Source of the DNA: Conidiobolus incongruus B7586
Lineage: Eukaryota; Entomophthoromycota; Entomophthoromycetes; Entomophthorales; Conidiobolaceae
DNA: 27,623 nt
Assembly (NCBI GenBank): GCA_000697335.1
Contig: JNEM01010667.1
Coordinates: 1-27,623, forward strand
Reading direction: 5' to 3'
The notes below the pieces were generated by a model. That model saw only the letters and a program-made list of their open reading frames with translations, made no database searches and was not told where the DNA came from. Shown here one piece after another: positions 1 through 9,720 of the stretch (positions within the stretch are counted from its first letter, which is position 1; each line of letters opens with the position of its first letter). The position numbers and the translations under genes are program-made.

Positions 1-1420
1 AATTAAAAATAAAAAACTATATTAAATTATTATAATTTTTATTATTAAGCTATTTTATAAAATCTTTTCATTAAATACAAAAAAAATTAAAATTAAACAA
101 TTTTTTAAATAATATTAATAAATATTTAATTAATTAATAATTATAAATTATTATTATAAATTATAATAATATGTAGTTTGTATATTTAAATAAAAAGGTG
201 ATTTAATTTAAAAAAATATATTTTTTAAATAATATTATTTTTAATTGGTATTTTTATTAAAAATTTAATATACCTTTTATTTTATAAAATAATTATCAAA
301 TATCTTAAGTTAATATAGTAAAAGATTATTTATATGAAAAAATTTGAAAAAAACTATTATATCTAATTAATTTACTTAATTATGGCTTATATATATAATT
401 ATATTAGAACATTAAAAAAATATCTTTATATAAAAAAATTATTAAATTTTCAATTAATTTATAAAAAATTTAATTTCAACACTTGATCAAAAATGATTTT
501 TAGATGATAGAAGTATATTGAAAATATAGCAAAAAGGTATTTGATAATAAAAGAGAGTATTGATTATATATTATTCATTTATTTTTATATATTATCAGTT
601 AAAAACTATATTTAATTTTGATTTTAAAATTTTGCCATTATTTAATTTCTGTAGTAATAATGCCCAGTTCAATGAATAGATAAATAGTGAGGTTGATATT
701 AATTTTCTTTTTGAATTAATAAGTAATATATTTTAAATACTTGGAATTCTATATAATGAAATATTAATTTTTGATGTTTGAGAGTTATATTACAATTATC
801 AATTTTTGTAAACTTTTATATTATTAAACTTAAGCCACGAAATTTAACTGAATTTTCAAATATATCAGATATTAGATAATTTTTTGAATTCGCTAAGATT
901 CGCCTATTCAATATTATATAGTTACTAAATTAATAATCTGTACTTTGATTTAATAAATGTTTGATTTATTTTCATTTGAGACTAATCAATCAAATTAAAA
1001 TTCTTTTTTCTACTTTAAAATTGAATTAACATAGAATTATTAATATTATATTCGTTTATAATATTCGCTGGAATGTTATTGATATGTTTGTAAATGCACT
1101 ATTCAAATTTCACAATCAAGGTGTTAAAGTATATAATTAAAAAATAATGATCTAATTATTACAAATAAAAGTTAAAATATATATTGAAATTCTGAATTAT
1201 CATACAAATAATATCATTAAAATGAAATTAATTAGTGCAGTGTAACTATTGAGTGTATTGAAAATAATAGAAATTGTAAAATAATTAATTAAAATTTATT
1301 TTATAAATAAGATTAATAAAACTATATACCATAAGTAATTTAAGCAATAATTAAAATCCTAATATTTAATAATTATTTAATTGAAATATGAGATATATAT
1401 AAAAAATTTGGATAATAATA
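1..1420. other. AT-rich DNA without recognised gene
   Basis: The first 1.4 kb is almost entirely A and T, most extremely in the first 480 bases. I see no long open frame, no exon-like GC-richer stretch and no RNA gene before the tRNA at 1421. The T-rich stretch on the minus strand just left of 1421 can serve as the pol III terminator of that tRNA. The composition matches the right-hand end of the window. Confidence 0.6.
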
Positions 1421-1491
1421 TGCAATGGCGGGGAATCGAACCCCGGTCTACCGCGTGGCAGGCGGTAATTATACCACTAAACCACCATTGC
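1421..1491 (-). tRNA. tRNA-Gly (anticodon GCC)
   Basis: Read on the minus strand this is a complete 71-nt tRNA including the discriminator A. The 7-bp acceptor stem starts GCAATGG and closes with CCATTGC. The anticodon loop is CTGCCAC, reading GCC, and the T arm is CGGGG-TTCGATT-CCCCG. The internal promoters are intact: the B box is GGTTCGATTCC. On the minus strand, about 15 bases after the 3' end, there is a run of six T that would terminate pol III. It decodes GGC and GGT. Two further copies of the same gene in this window (8066-8136 and 16264-16334) are damaged, so this is the only clearly functional tRNA-Gly here. Confidence 0.95.
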
Positions 1492-2052
1492 TTATTTTTG
1501 GAATCAAAAGGAAATCCTTTATTGTTATTGTTATAAATTTGTTAGGTTTAGAAAATTTTTTTTTCATATAAATCTTCTTAAATTTCTATCAATGCCTTTC
1601 ACTAAAATATTGTACTTATTTAGTCGTTAAACCTTATTTATAGATTTTATTTGTTTGACATTCATATTTATTCAGATTATTTTTTCATATTCATATCTTA
1701 TAATAATTTGATTGTAGCCGATATAAAAGTTTGAATTTTGAATTTATAATTATATTCAAATATTTTTAATTTAAAGGTTTTGGATATTAATACAAGCTAA
1801 TATATACGAATAGATTATATATCAACATTTTATTTTATCATGATTAATATTTCGAACTAAATAAATTAAATTTGTTATATTATCATCCAATATATACTCA
1901 AATAAATTTAATATCAATATTAAAGGAATTCTTTGAATAAATAATATTAACATATATTGAAATTGAAATATTTAGGGAAAAATATAAATCTCTAAATAAA
2001 ATATATCTATATAATGTCCATTTTCCAATCTATTCATTCTAAATAATAATAA
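1492..2052. other. Intergenic, nothing recognised
   Basis: AT-rich spacer between the tRNA-Gly and the 3' end of RPB6. It holds no open frame above background and no repeat of note. It should contain the RPB6 3' untranslated region. Confidence 0.5.
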
Positions 2053-2419
2053 TTACTCTAACATTAATTCGTCGACTCTCCAATCTTCCCAATCTTGGTT
2101 GGGGAAATACCTCCTAATCACCAAATTAATCTTTTTAGCGTACAATTCCTTTAAAGCAATACGGTAGGTGTCACTCTCGCCATTTAACTCAACTTGTGGA
2201 GGTGCTCCCATACTATAATAATTAGTTAAATGTGGATTTCGAAGTGGGTAATATTTACCTGAGTTGGAGGGCTCTAGTACCTAACACACGAGCCTTTTCA
2301 TACTTGCTCAAATAGGGACTGGTAGTACGTGGGGAGCGTTCGCAAGGTCCATTCGATATTTTATTATTAACTTCTTCGGCTTTAATGGGGTTGGTAACGA
2401 CTTCAAATTCTTGATTCAT
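2053..2419 (-). CDS. RPB6: RNA polymerase I/II/III shared subunit Rpb6 (ABC23), two exons
   Basis: Shared small subunit of nuclear RNA polymerases I, II and III (bacterial omega homologue), which helps assemble and stabilise the largest subunit. On the minus strand, exon 1 is 2419-2259 and exon 2 is 2212-2053, joined across a 46-bp intron (GTAAAT donor, TATAG acceptor). The join gives 106 residues. The core reads SPYLSKYEKARVLGTRALQL, then MGAP, ELNGESD, IALKELYAKK and the terminal IRRYFPNQDWEDWRVDEL, in the order expected of the Rpb6 C-terminal domain. Rpb6 is usually about 130-155 residues with an acidic N-terminal tail. Here that tail is short and only weakly acidic. Either it is truly reduced or a 5' exon was missed; a possible acceptor (TACAG) lies just before the ATG. 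Both exons are under 60 codons, so a length-cutoff ORF search misses the gene. The family call is firm; the N-terminus is less so. Confidence 0.92.
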
Positions 2420-2600
2420 ATTATCTGTATAATTTATAATTGTTTATATGCTGATTTTTTTTAGGTGGAATGAATTTTAAAAATTTATGAATTAAAAAAA
2501 TTTCAAAACTTTATGGGATTTAAGTTCAACTCTAATAGTAATTGAGTTTTTAAATTTAATTTTCATTAAAATACAATTTTTGAGTATAATTAAATAATGA

Positions 2601-2605
<5 letters not shown>

Positions 2606-2637
<32 letters not shown>
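2606..2637. repeat. (AT)16 microsatellite
   Basis: Thirty-two bases of pure alternating A/T, about 190 bp upstream of the RPB6 start codon. An equally long run occurs at 3131-3162. Confidence 0.95.
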
Positions 2638-2640
<3 letters not shown>

Positions 2641-2831
2641 AATATGCAACGTATTAAATCTTTTACAATTTAAACTTAAAACAATTTCCAATTATTGAAA
2701 AATATTAATGATACAAGTGGGAATCGAACCTCCAACCACCAGTATTCTAATCACTTCAAAGTTTCATATTCTAATAAAACGTTATAAAATTCCCAACAAA
2801 TAGCTGAAAAAATACAAACATTGGTAGTATT

Positions 2832-2937
2832 ATGAGAAATTACTTAGATAGCCGCCAGTACGTCACAGTATTCCGTACAACAGGGGCAGCAGAGCAGAGT
2901 ATCCTTTCTTGGCTAAGTATTCAAAGTCAATTTCCAT
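2832..2937. other. GC-rich island of unknown function
   Basis: A stretch of about 80 bases (2848-2925) is far richer in G and C than anything within several hundred bases. Both strands carry short open frames: a 44-codon + frame from the ATG at 2832 to the stop at 2964, and a 24-codon - frame from the ATG at 2937 to the stop at 2863. I recognise neither product. On the minus strand a good donor (GTAATT at about 2845-2840) and a TTTTTTCAG acceptor at about 2812-2804 follow, so this could be one exon of a small spliced gene. It could equally be a non-coding RNA. No function is assigned. Confidence 0.35.
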
Positions 2938-3128
2938 ATAAGCTATATTGGCTTAAATTTAATTAAAAAACTTTATCTGTATCAAGGTTAGCTTAAAATA
3001 GTATTGAGTTACATCGCAAATAAATGCATTTTTAAAAATATGAATTATCAGGATTAATTGAACTTAATATTGTCAAAATATAACACCTTTGACAAATTGA
3101 GTCAAATCTGACATATTTGATTTAGAGT

Positions 3129-3130
<2 letters not shown>

Positions 3131-3162
<32 letters not shown>
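3131..3162. repeat. (AT)16 microsatellite
   Basis: Second pure alternating A/T run, the same length as the one at 2606-2637, in the 1.8-kb spacer between RPB6 and URA3. Confidence 0.95.
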
Positions 3163-3165
<3 letters not shown>

Positions 3166-4240
3166 TAATATTCGCAACTGATATTAATTCTATTTTCCGC
3201 AAACCTCATCCAAATAACCAATGTCAAGATTATGATAATATAATTTCCTGTTCTAATCAAGCCAAATTTTGTATGTGTTTGGGGTAAAACTGCCATTATT
3301 CCAGAGAATTGTTTTAATATTAGCATAATTAGAAGAAAAATGTTGAATTCGTTGGATATGGTAATTGATATCAAATGAAAGTATAATTCATAGCTAACTC
3401 ATCGAATATAATATCGAGATGAATATTAGTTAATAAAGTTAAATTGTATTTTAAGTTACTTCACATATTTGATACATATTATAAATGAGTATTATTGTTA
3501 TAGATATTCAATTAAAGGTACAGACCAAGATATTGAATATTTAAATGATTTTATAATTTAAAAAATTGGCGAAATAATTAAATGAAATGTTCAAAATAAC
3601 TGAAATGGGTATAGAAATTAAATATGATAGATATGATAAGACAAGTTATACCTGTTCTTGAATTGAATGCTGGTTAATTTTGAAACAAAAAAAATATAAA
3701 GCTAAATAAAGCATTCACATTATAATCAATAATTGTCTAGAAAGTATAAAGAAAAGAAAAAAATTGATTTAATTATAAATTAAACCAACAAAGTTACAAC
3801 AATATATTTAAAAAACCAACAAATACAAAAGAAGCTACCATAAGACTGTTTTAAATTCATCCAAAATAAAATTATATCTCAATTAAAAACGTTCATAATA
3901 GCGATTTATATTTGTAATGATTTGTGAGATACAATGTATTATCAAGTAGCAGAAATGATATTAATAACTTTATTAGTTAATTATAAATTTGGTATAATAT
4001 AAATAACTAATTTATAATAGATTATTACAAGAGTCAAAGTTCAACATTTGCTCGAAAACAAAATAATTTAAATAATATTGAGAATCGAATGCATTACTAA
4101 ATTATATTGGTTTATTTCTATCACTTAAAATCCTTATTAATCCCATAATTTTATCCTATCAAGATATCTACTTAAAAATCAATTTTATTCCCACACAACA
4201 CTAGCAAAAATCCAAAGCTTCAAATTCTAGACAGTAAAAA
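3163..4240. other. Spacer and probable URA3 promoter region
   Basis: Nothing convincing is coded here. A 69-codon minus-strand frame at 3165-3374 is hydrophobic and AT-driven, and I treat it as chance. A TGAGTCA (3098-3104) lies just before this stretch but has no gene close by. The last few hundred bases before 4241 should contain the URA3 promoter; no clear TATA box or operator stands out. Confidence 0.4.
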
Positions 4241-5087
4241 ATGGCCCGATTAACCTATCTTGAAAAATCCAAATTACAAAAGAATGAAACCTGTAAAAAA
4301 TTCTTAGAGCTTATCGACCAAAAACAAACCAACTTATGTATTTCAGTTGATGTAACTAAAAAACAAGAATTCTTAAAGATTATAGACACTGTAGGGCCTT
4401 ATGTCTGTCTCGTTAAAGTAATATTGTAACTGAAATAGTATTATCAACTTGTGTTTAATATTATTAATTTAGACTCATATCGATATAGTAGAAGATTTCG
4501 ACCAAGATTTGGTGGACAAATTATTAGAATTGGCTAAAAAACATAACTTTATGATTTTTGAAGATAGAAAATTCGCCGATATTGGTAATACTGTAAAGTT
4601 GCAATATTCCGCAGGTGTTTATAAAATTGCCAGTTGGGCCGATTTTACCAATGCTCACATTATTCCTGGTGCTGGTATTATTGAGGGATTGAGAGAAGTT
4701 GGATTGTCTGGCCATTTGCCCAGACAGAGAGCTTTATTATTGTTGGCTGAAATGTCTAGTAAGGGATCTTTGGCTACCGATAGCTACACTGATAAGAATG
4801 TCGAATGGGCTAAGCAATATGACGATTTCACTGTTGGTTTTATTGCCAGTCGTAATTTGACTCCCAAAGACCCTCAATTCATTGTTATGACTCCCGGTGT
4901 CGGTTTGGATAGCACTGGTGATGGTTTGGGTCAACAATACCGCACTCCCACTAAAATCATTAAAGAAAATGGCTCCGATGTTATCATCGTCGGTAGAGGT
5001 ATCATTAAGGCTGCCGATATTGCGAAAGAAGCTGAAAGATATAGACAACACGGATGGGAAGCTTATTTGGAAAGTTTAAAACAATAA
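4241..5087 (+). CDS. URA3: Orotidine-5'-phosphate decarboxylase, two exons
   Basis: Last step of de novo UMP synthesis: decarboxylation of OMP to UMP in the cytosol. Exon 1 is 4241-4417 and exon 2 is 4473-5087, separated by a 55-bp intron (GTAATA donor, TTTAG acceptor). The joined protein is 263 residues, the normal fungal length of about 265. Active-site residues are in place with near-yeast numbering: D37 (ISVDV), K59, H61 (KTHIDI) and the catalytic triad in [12 protein letters not shown] (D90, K92, D95). The phosphate-binding end is present as [20 protein letters not shown] and IVGRGI. The intron falls exactly after K59, in phase 0, so a reading that stops at exon 1 loses the catalytic site. 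The ATG at 4241 has an A-rich leader. HEM14 follows 283 bp downstream on the same strand with its own leader. The filamentous-fungus name would be pyrG. Confidence 0.97.
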
Positions 5088-5370
5088 ATAAATCATGAAC
5101 TATTAATTTTAAATTTCAGTTTATTATTACAATTCATGAATGTATATACATATATCAATTATTAAAGTAAGGAAAATAACAGTCATTAAGTGGGTTGATA
5201 TTTTCATGTTATCCCATAATTACATTTTTCTATAGAATTAATATTTAAATAATCTCCCCTAATAGGGTAAACGTCATGTCAAACTCAAAAATCAAAAATT
5301 ATAAAATATCAAAATATCAAAAATAAAAACTAATTAAATAAACTTTCATTATTTAATTAAAATCAATAAA
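5088..5370. other. URA3-HEM14 spacer
   Basis: A 283-bp spacer between two genes in tandem. An AATAAATAAA stretch overlaps the URA3 stop codon region and could help 3' processing. The HEM14 promoter must lie in this short interval, or the two genes partly share transcription; the sequence does not decide. Confidence 0.4.
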
Positions 5371-6938
5371 ATGTTAAAATTAGGCGTTGTAGGTGGTGGT
5401 ATATCGGGATTGACAGTTGCCTATAAACTGTCCCAGCACTTGACAAAGTATGGGAAACCTTACAAAATCTACTTGATTGAAAAATCCAACAGGACTGGAG
5501 GTTGGATAAAATCCACCCGAAAAAATGAAGGTATCATGTGGGAAGCTGGCCCCAGATCTCTGAGGATTGCTGGGGTTACAGGGTTGGCTACTTTGAAACT
5601 AGTAATTTCATTATTTATTTGTTGTGAAAATATTCATTATTTTGTTAGATTCAGGAACTTGGTCTAACTTCCAAGGTGATTGCGGTGCCCAAGGATGCAG
5701 CAGCAGCTAGGAACCGTTATCTATTTGCGGATGGCGAGTTTCATTTGTTACCTAGATCAGTTGCGAAAATGATTTTGAATCCACCTAAGGTTCTTAGAGG
5801 AGTCGCGCGCGAACTCATTCGCGAACCTTTCCAACCAAAGTCTACGCTGAGTGACGAGTCTGTGGAACAATTTTTGACCCGTCGTTTGGGACCAATCGTA
5901 GGATCGACATTGGGTAGTGCCATGGTGCGTGGTATCTATTCAGGAGATAGCAGGACATTGAGTATGAGAGCCGCTTTTGGTGGAATATGGCAGTGGGAGC
6001 AAGAGTTTGGATCCATTACTAGAGGTATTTTAAATAGCATTATATCGCCAGCGAAAGCCAATCCCGATTATGAATTAATCAAGGCGATGAAGAAGGAAAT
6101 TCTTGCTCAAGATCCGGCTGCTGATCTTATTCTAAACAGCAGCATGATTGGCTTTGAGGGAGGTATTGAGACCTTGTCACGAGCCATTGCACACAAACTC
6201 GATCAAGATCCCAATGTGGAACTCATAATGAATAGTGAATGCCAATCCATCCACAAAAGTCAAATTGATCTTAAGAATATCAGGATTAAGTACACATCAG
6301 TCACAAAACCCCTGCCCAAGTTCCAGGATTTCGATCATGTATTCGTCGCTGCCCCCTCTCACCAAGCCACAAAAATCATTGATCCCAGACTCGTAACATT
6401 ACCCGACACACCATGGTCCGATGTAGCAGTTGTCAATATAAGCTACAAGCATCGCGCCGACCTCAAGCGCGTGATCCCATTCGAAGGTTTCGGCTACCTA
6501 GTGCCCAGATCCCAACCTAGTTTAGCCATAGGCGTAGTATTCGACTCTTGCTCATTCCCCGACTTGCATCCACACTACGAGACTCTAACACTAATGATTG
6601 GCAAGGATCAAATGGCAAACAAGACCAAAAATGAACTAATCACCCTCAGTTTACAATGTCTCAAAGACCAAATGAATATCGATCGTGAGCCCGATCTCCT
6701 TGACATTCATCTCAACCATGGATGCATTCCACTCTATCCCGTCGGCCATATCGAAGCTATGCAACAGTTAAAAGCCCAACTCCAGAATGCCAAACATATT
6801 ACACTCCTCGGCAATTCCTACACTGGTGTAAGTGTCAACGACTGTATTACGAATGCAGATCTAGCAGCTTCTAACTACTTCGAAGGCACCATTCTCAAGG
6901 ATGATAAGGTCACGTTCACGGGATTAGAAAAATATTAA
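5371..6938 (+). CDS. HEM14: Protoporphyrinogen oxidase, two exons
   Basis: FAD enzyme that oxidises protoporphyrinogen IX to protoporphyrin IX, the next-to-last step of heme synthesis, normally on the inner mitochondrial membrane. Exon 1 is 5371-5601 and exon 2 is 5649-6938, across a 47-bp intron (GTAATT donor, GTTAG acceptor, phase 0). The join gives 506 residues, within the usual 480-540. The N-terminus has the dinucleotide fold LGVVGGGISGLTVAYKL (glycines at residues 8-10 and 13) and an acidic strand end (YLIEKSNRTGGW). Next come GPRSLR and LLPRS, and near the C-terminus GNSYTGVSVNDCI, the FAD-binding signature of this family. The start lies only seven residues before the glycine motif, so no mitochondrial presequence is evident, as in several other PPOX proteins. 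Codon use and GC are higher than in the spacers. Confidence 0.96.
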
Positions 6939-8065
6939 TTTTTTGGATTACATATTTATTTTTAATTATTAATACATTAAATTTCAATGAATTTAAAATG
7001 ATTATTCATATTGATTAGTTATCATTTATCTAAATCTGTAGTGTATCATATCCTACATTGTTTAGAATCATCAATTTTTTACCTATCACAGGAAGTATTA
7101 TATTATTAGTATTTGAAAAAAAATATTGAAATTGGAGCTTTTCAATTTCATCTAAGTAATTTTTCAATACATTTCAGAGTAGTGATTATCTATACATTAA
7201 TAAGCAATCAAGTTATAATAGATAGTAAAATTTTATAACCAGTCTAAGCAGATTATGTATTAAAAAATAATACTTGGACTTTATTAATTTTTGAAATGAA
7301 TATTAAAATCTAAAATATGTTATGGTAGGTATGATATATAGTTCTTCTGTTTTGTAAATTAATATTCATGTGTGTTTGCTTGAAAAATATTTATTGATTT
7401 GAGGACTTACACATAAGAATCCATTACTTCCATATTAAAAATTTGTATATCACGTATTCTAGTTTCTTTAGTTGATGTTATTGGTTCAATGTGATATAGA
7501 CCAATTTATGTTTTATCATGTAATCATTACCAATCAATCAATCAATCAATATATATTTTATTTTTACATTGTTATATTTATTTGAATAGAGAAATAACTT
7601 GTTTTTCAATAATCATTTATTTTATTTAATACCACCTTTATAATGTGTATCGGTGGGCTATGAAATCGGCAAACACCTTAACAAAGCATTAGAATATAGG
7701 ATGATTGTAATATTTTATTATCAATATTAGACATTTAACAAGAATATATTTTTAAAAGTTTATTGAAATATAATTTATATACTGACAATATTGTTTCTAT
7801 TGTCAATATCAATCATTACGAATCAGTATTATTTTAACTAGTGTTATTTTGTACAAAACTATATTCACATTCATACACTTTAGAATTAATAAATATACAA
7901 TGGGTATTATGCAAGTAAGCATTCCAAAAAATGGGAGTATGGGTTTGTCATGCGCAAGTCTTCATTTGAGACAATAAATCAAAGAAATTTTTTGTGGATT
8001 TTGATAAAATATCGTTAAGATGATGACAATTTATTAAAATCATTATATATTTTAAGAAAATGGAA
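6939..8065. other. Intergenic, nothing recognised
   Basis: About 1.1 kb of AT-rich DNA between the HEM14 stop and the tRNA-Gly-like sequence. It contains a short CAAT repeat (7531-7550). An isolated ATG at about 7900 is followed five codons later by a donor-like GTAAGC, but it has no following exon that I can support. Confidence 0.45.
7531..7550. repeat. (CAAT)5 microsatellite
   Basis: Five tandem CAAT units, followed directly by a short A/T alternation. No gene association. Confidence 0.85.
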
Positions 8066-8136
8066 ATAATGGTGATTTGGTGGTATAGTTACCGCCTGCC
8101 ACGGGGTAGACTAGGGTTCGGTTCCCCACCATTAAA
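8066..8136 (+). pseudogene. tRNA-Gly (GCC) pseudogene
   Basis: This 71-nt sequence aligns end to end with the intact tRNA-Gly at 1421-1491, including the anticodon loop CTGCCAC, but has lost conserved features. The first and last acceptor bases no longer pair (A-A) and the conserved A14 of the D loop is G. One anticodon-stem pair is G-G, the T stem contains an A-C mismatch, and the T loop reads TTCGGTT so the invariant A58 is G. The B box is therefore damaged. It is probably not an active tRNA. The 3' side runs within 60 bp into an 8-bp tandem repeat (8194-8233), which resembles the layout of a tRNA-derived SINE; see findings. Confidence 0.85.
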
Positions 8137-8193
8137 TTGAATTACCGTTTTATTTTTGTCACATTGATTAGTTCTATTTTTGAATTCTTAAAG

Positions 8194-8233
8194 AATAAAA
8201 CAATAAAACAATAAAACAATAAAACAATAAAAA
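8194..8233. repeat. Tandem repeat, 8-bp unit AATAAAAC, about 5 copies
   Basis: Four exact AATAAAAC units plus a fifth ending in A. It lies 57 bp after the tRNA-Gly-like sequence and just downstream of the 3' end of the convergently transcribed amidotransferase gene. Confidence 0.9.
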
Positions 8234-8280
8234 TAGTTCAATATTAGATTATATTTATTTCATCAAATTATTGTTTATAA

Positions 8281-9321
8281 TCAATTAATTAAGAATTTAA
8301 TCAAATTTTTAGTAAACTCCAAACCTTCGTCCTTCAATTCAGATTGCTTCTTTAAGACATTTTGTTGGAATTCGGGACTGAAAATACCACTATGCACACG
8401 ATAGTCTACAATCATTTGGATATGTTCTTCAGTGTATTCAGGATGTCCTTGAACACCTAAGAGTCTTGACGGATGGTAGAAACCTTGATATTTACACAAT
8501 TCAGTTGTGCCAAATGGTTCCAACTCAGGAATTGATGGGAATTCGACTACGTAATCCTAAATTCATTCGTTTAAAAAATTTTTAGATTGTAAAATAATAA
8601 CAATTACTTGATGCATTTGATTCAAGACCTAATTGTAATTAAAATATAATAAAAATATTGAATTAATTATTATCTTTAAAATATTTATAAATATCGTATT
8701 ACCAATTCATTGTTTTTCAAATTAAACAATTGTGAATATTTATCGTTAACTTTGATAGTGAATGGACCTACCTATGACAATCATTTAATCTGTAAAAGCG
8801 CATAATTTTGATTCAGATTAAATTACCTCCCATCCTTTATCTCCTTTGACAACTTTACCACCAAGAGCTCTAGTAATTATTTGAAAACCGAAACAAATAC
8901 CGATTAACTTTTCTTTAGTATTGCTGAACTTATATTGGATAAAATCGACTAGCTTGAGGATCCAGTCTTCATTATCATAGCTATTGAAAACTAGAATTGG
9001 CATGAATAACATAATACTTAATGATAATTAAAAAAATAATAATGATAGCTTACCTGAACCAGTGATGACCCATCCCTTTAAATCTTGATTTTCATCCAAT
9101 TCGGGGATTTCATTATTAAAGCAAAAGTAAGGTTTAAACTCTATTGAGGTATATTGAGTTCGCTCAATTTCATTTAATTTATCTAAAGCATTATTAAAGT
9201 GATTTTTAAATATTTCGCTATAATCACCATGTTTCTTTAATACGGAAGGGCTTGGGTTGCCCGTGATTAATAATCCTAACCTAAGTTTATTGTTGTTGTT
9301 ATTGAAATTAGAAGTTGTCAT
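8281..9321 (-). CDS. Class I glutamine amidotransferase-like protein, five exons
   Basis: Minus-strand exons are 9321-9054, 8990-8827, 8771-8703, 8628-8608 and 8556-8281. The introns are 63, 55, 74 and 51 bp, all with GTAA donors and TAG acceptors, and the join gives 265 residues in one frame. The fold is a single class I GATase domain: LLITGNPSPSV at the start, VITGS and NEDWILKL, then the nucleophile elbow GICFGFQ (Cys122), LNQMHQD, and the catalytic His-Glu pair in GVQGHPE (H212, E214). Such enzymes release ammonia from glutamine or, in stand-alone members, hydrolyse gamma-glutamyl amides. Stand-alone proteins of this size, such as yeast YLR126C, have poorly defined substrates, so I give no symbol. 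Two oddities: exon 4 is a 21-nt microexon carrying the conserved NQMHQ, and the usual GxCxGHQ is GICFGFQ. The catalytic residues are intact, so it is probably active. Confidence 0.93.
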
Positions 9322-9600
9322 AATTTTGAATGATTTAGTTAAACTTTTTTTTGCATTGATAATTATGATTGCTGGAGTAATTATAAATAATTTAATCTGA
9401 TAGGCTTCAAATTGTGGTATGATTACTCAATTTTGAAACTTTGTTCTTGTTCCGATTCGTAATCAAGTGACTACTATTTGTTTATGTGAGTTTGTTGACT
9501 TTATTAATTCTTTCATAAATATTTTAAATGTGATTATTGAACCTTACCTTATTAATTTCTTTTCTCATTTTCAACTATGATAAAACATAATATCAATTAA
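9322..9600. other. Upstream region of the amidotransferase gene
   Basis: AT-rich DNA containing the presumed promoter of the minus-strand amidotransferase gene. No distinct site was recognised. Confidence 0.4.
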
Positions 9601-9720
9601 CGGAAAAACATCCTGAAGATGGGCGATAGGACAATGAAAAAGAATCATATGATGCGGGGGGAGTGATCGTGATTACGGACCAATTCGGAAGCACCTAAAG
9701 CAAACCTCGATGATTTCGAT
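9601..9720. other. GC-rich island of unknown function
   Basis: About 120 bases with a run of six G and several CG-containing words in the middle of AT-rich spacer. Short frames on both strands end within 30 codons, and none matches a family I know. It lies about 300 bp upstream of the amidotransferase start, so it might be a regulatory region, a small RNA or an isolated exon. No snoRNA box pair could be placed. Confidence 0.3.

Noticed and set aside
2720-2730. Exact B-box-like GGTTCGATTCC on the minus strand with a tRNA-like T loop
   Set aside because: The stem around the loop has two mismatches, no acceptor partner is found at the right distance and no A box fits. At most a tRNA 3' fragment.
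3098-3104. TGAGTCA (Gcn4-type word)
   Set aside because: No amino-acid gene is nearby, and about two such words are expected by chance in a window of this size.
3165-3374. 69-codon hydrophobic minus-strand frame
   Set aside because: A rough estimate for this base composition predicts about a dozen frames of this length by chance in the window. The codons are AT-driven, no motif was recognised, and it starts inside an AT repeat margin.
7898-7975. Short frame starting MGIMQ followed by a donor-like GTAAGC
   Set aside because: No acceptor with a convincing second exon was found downstream.
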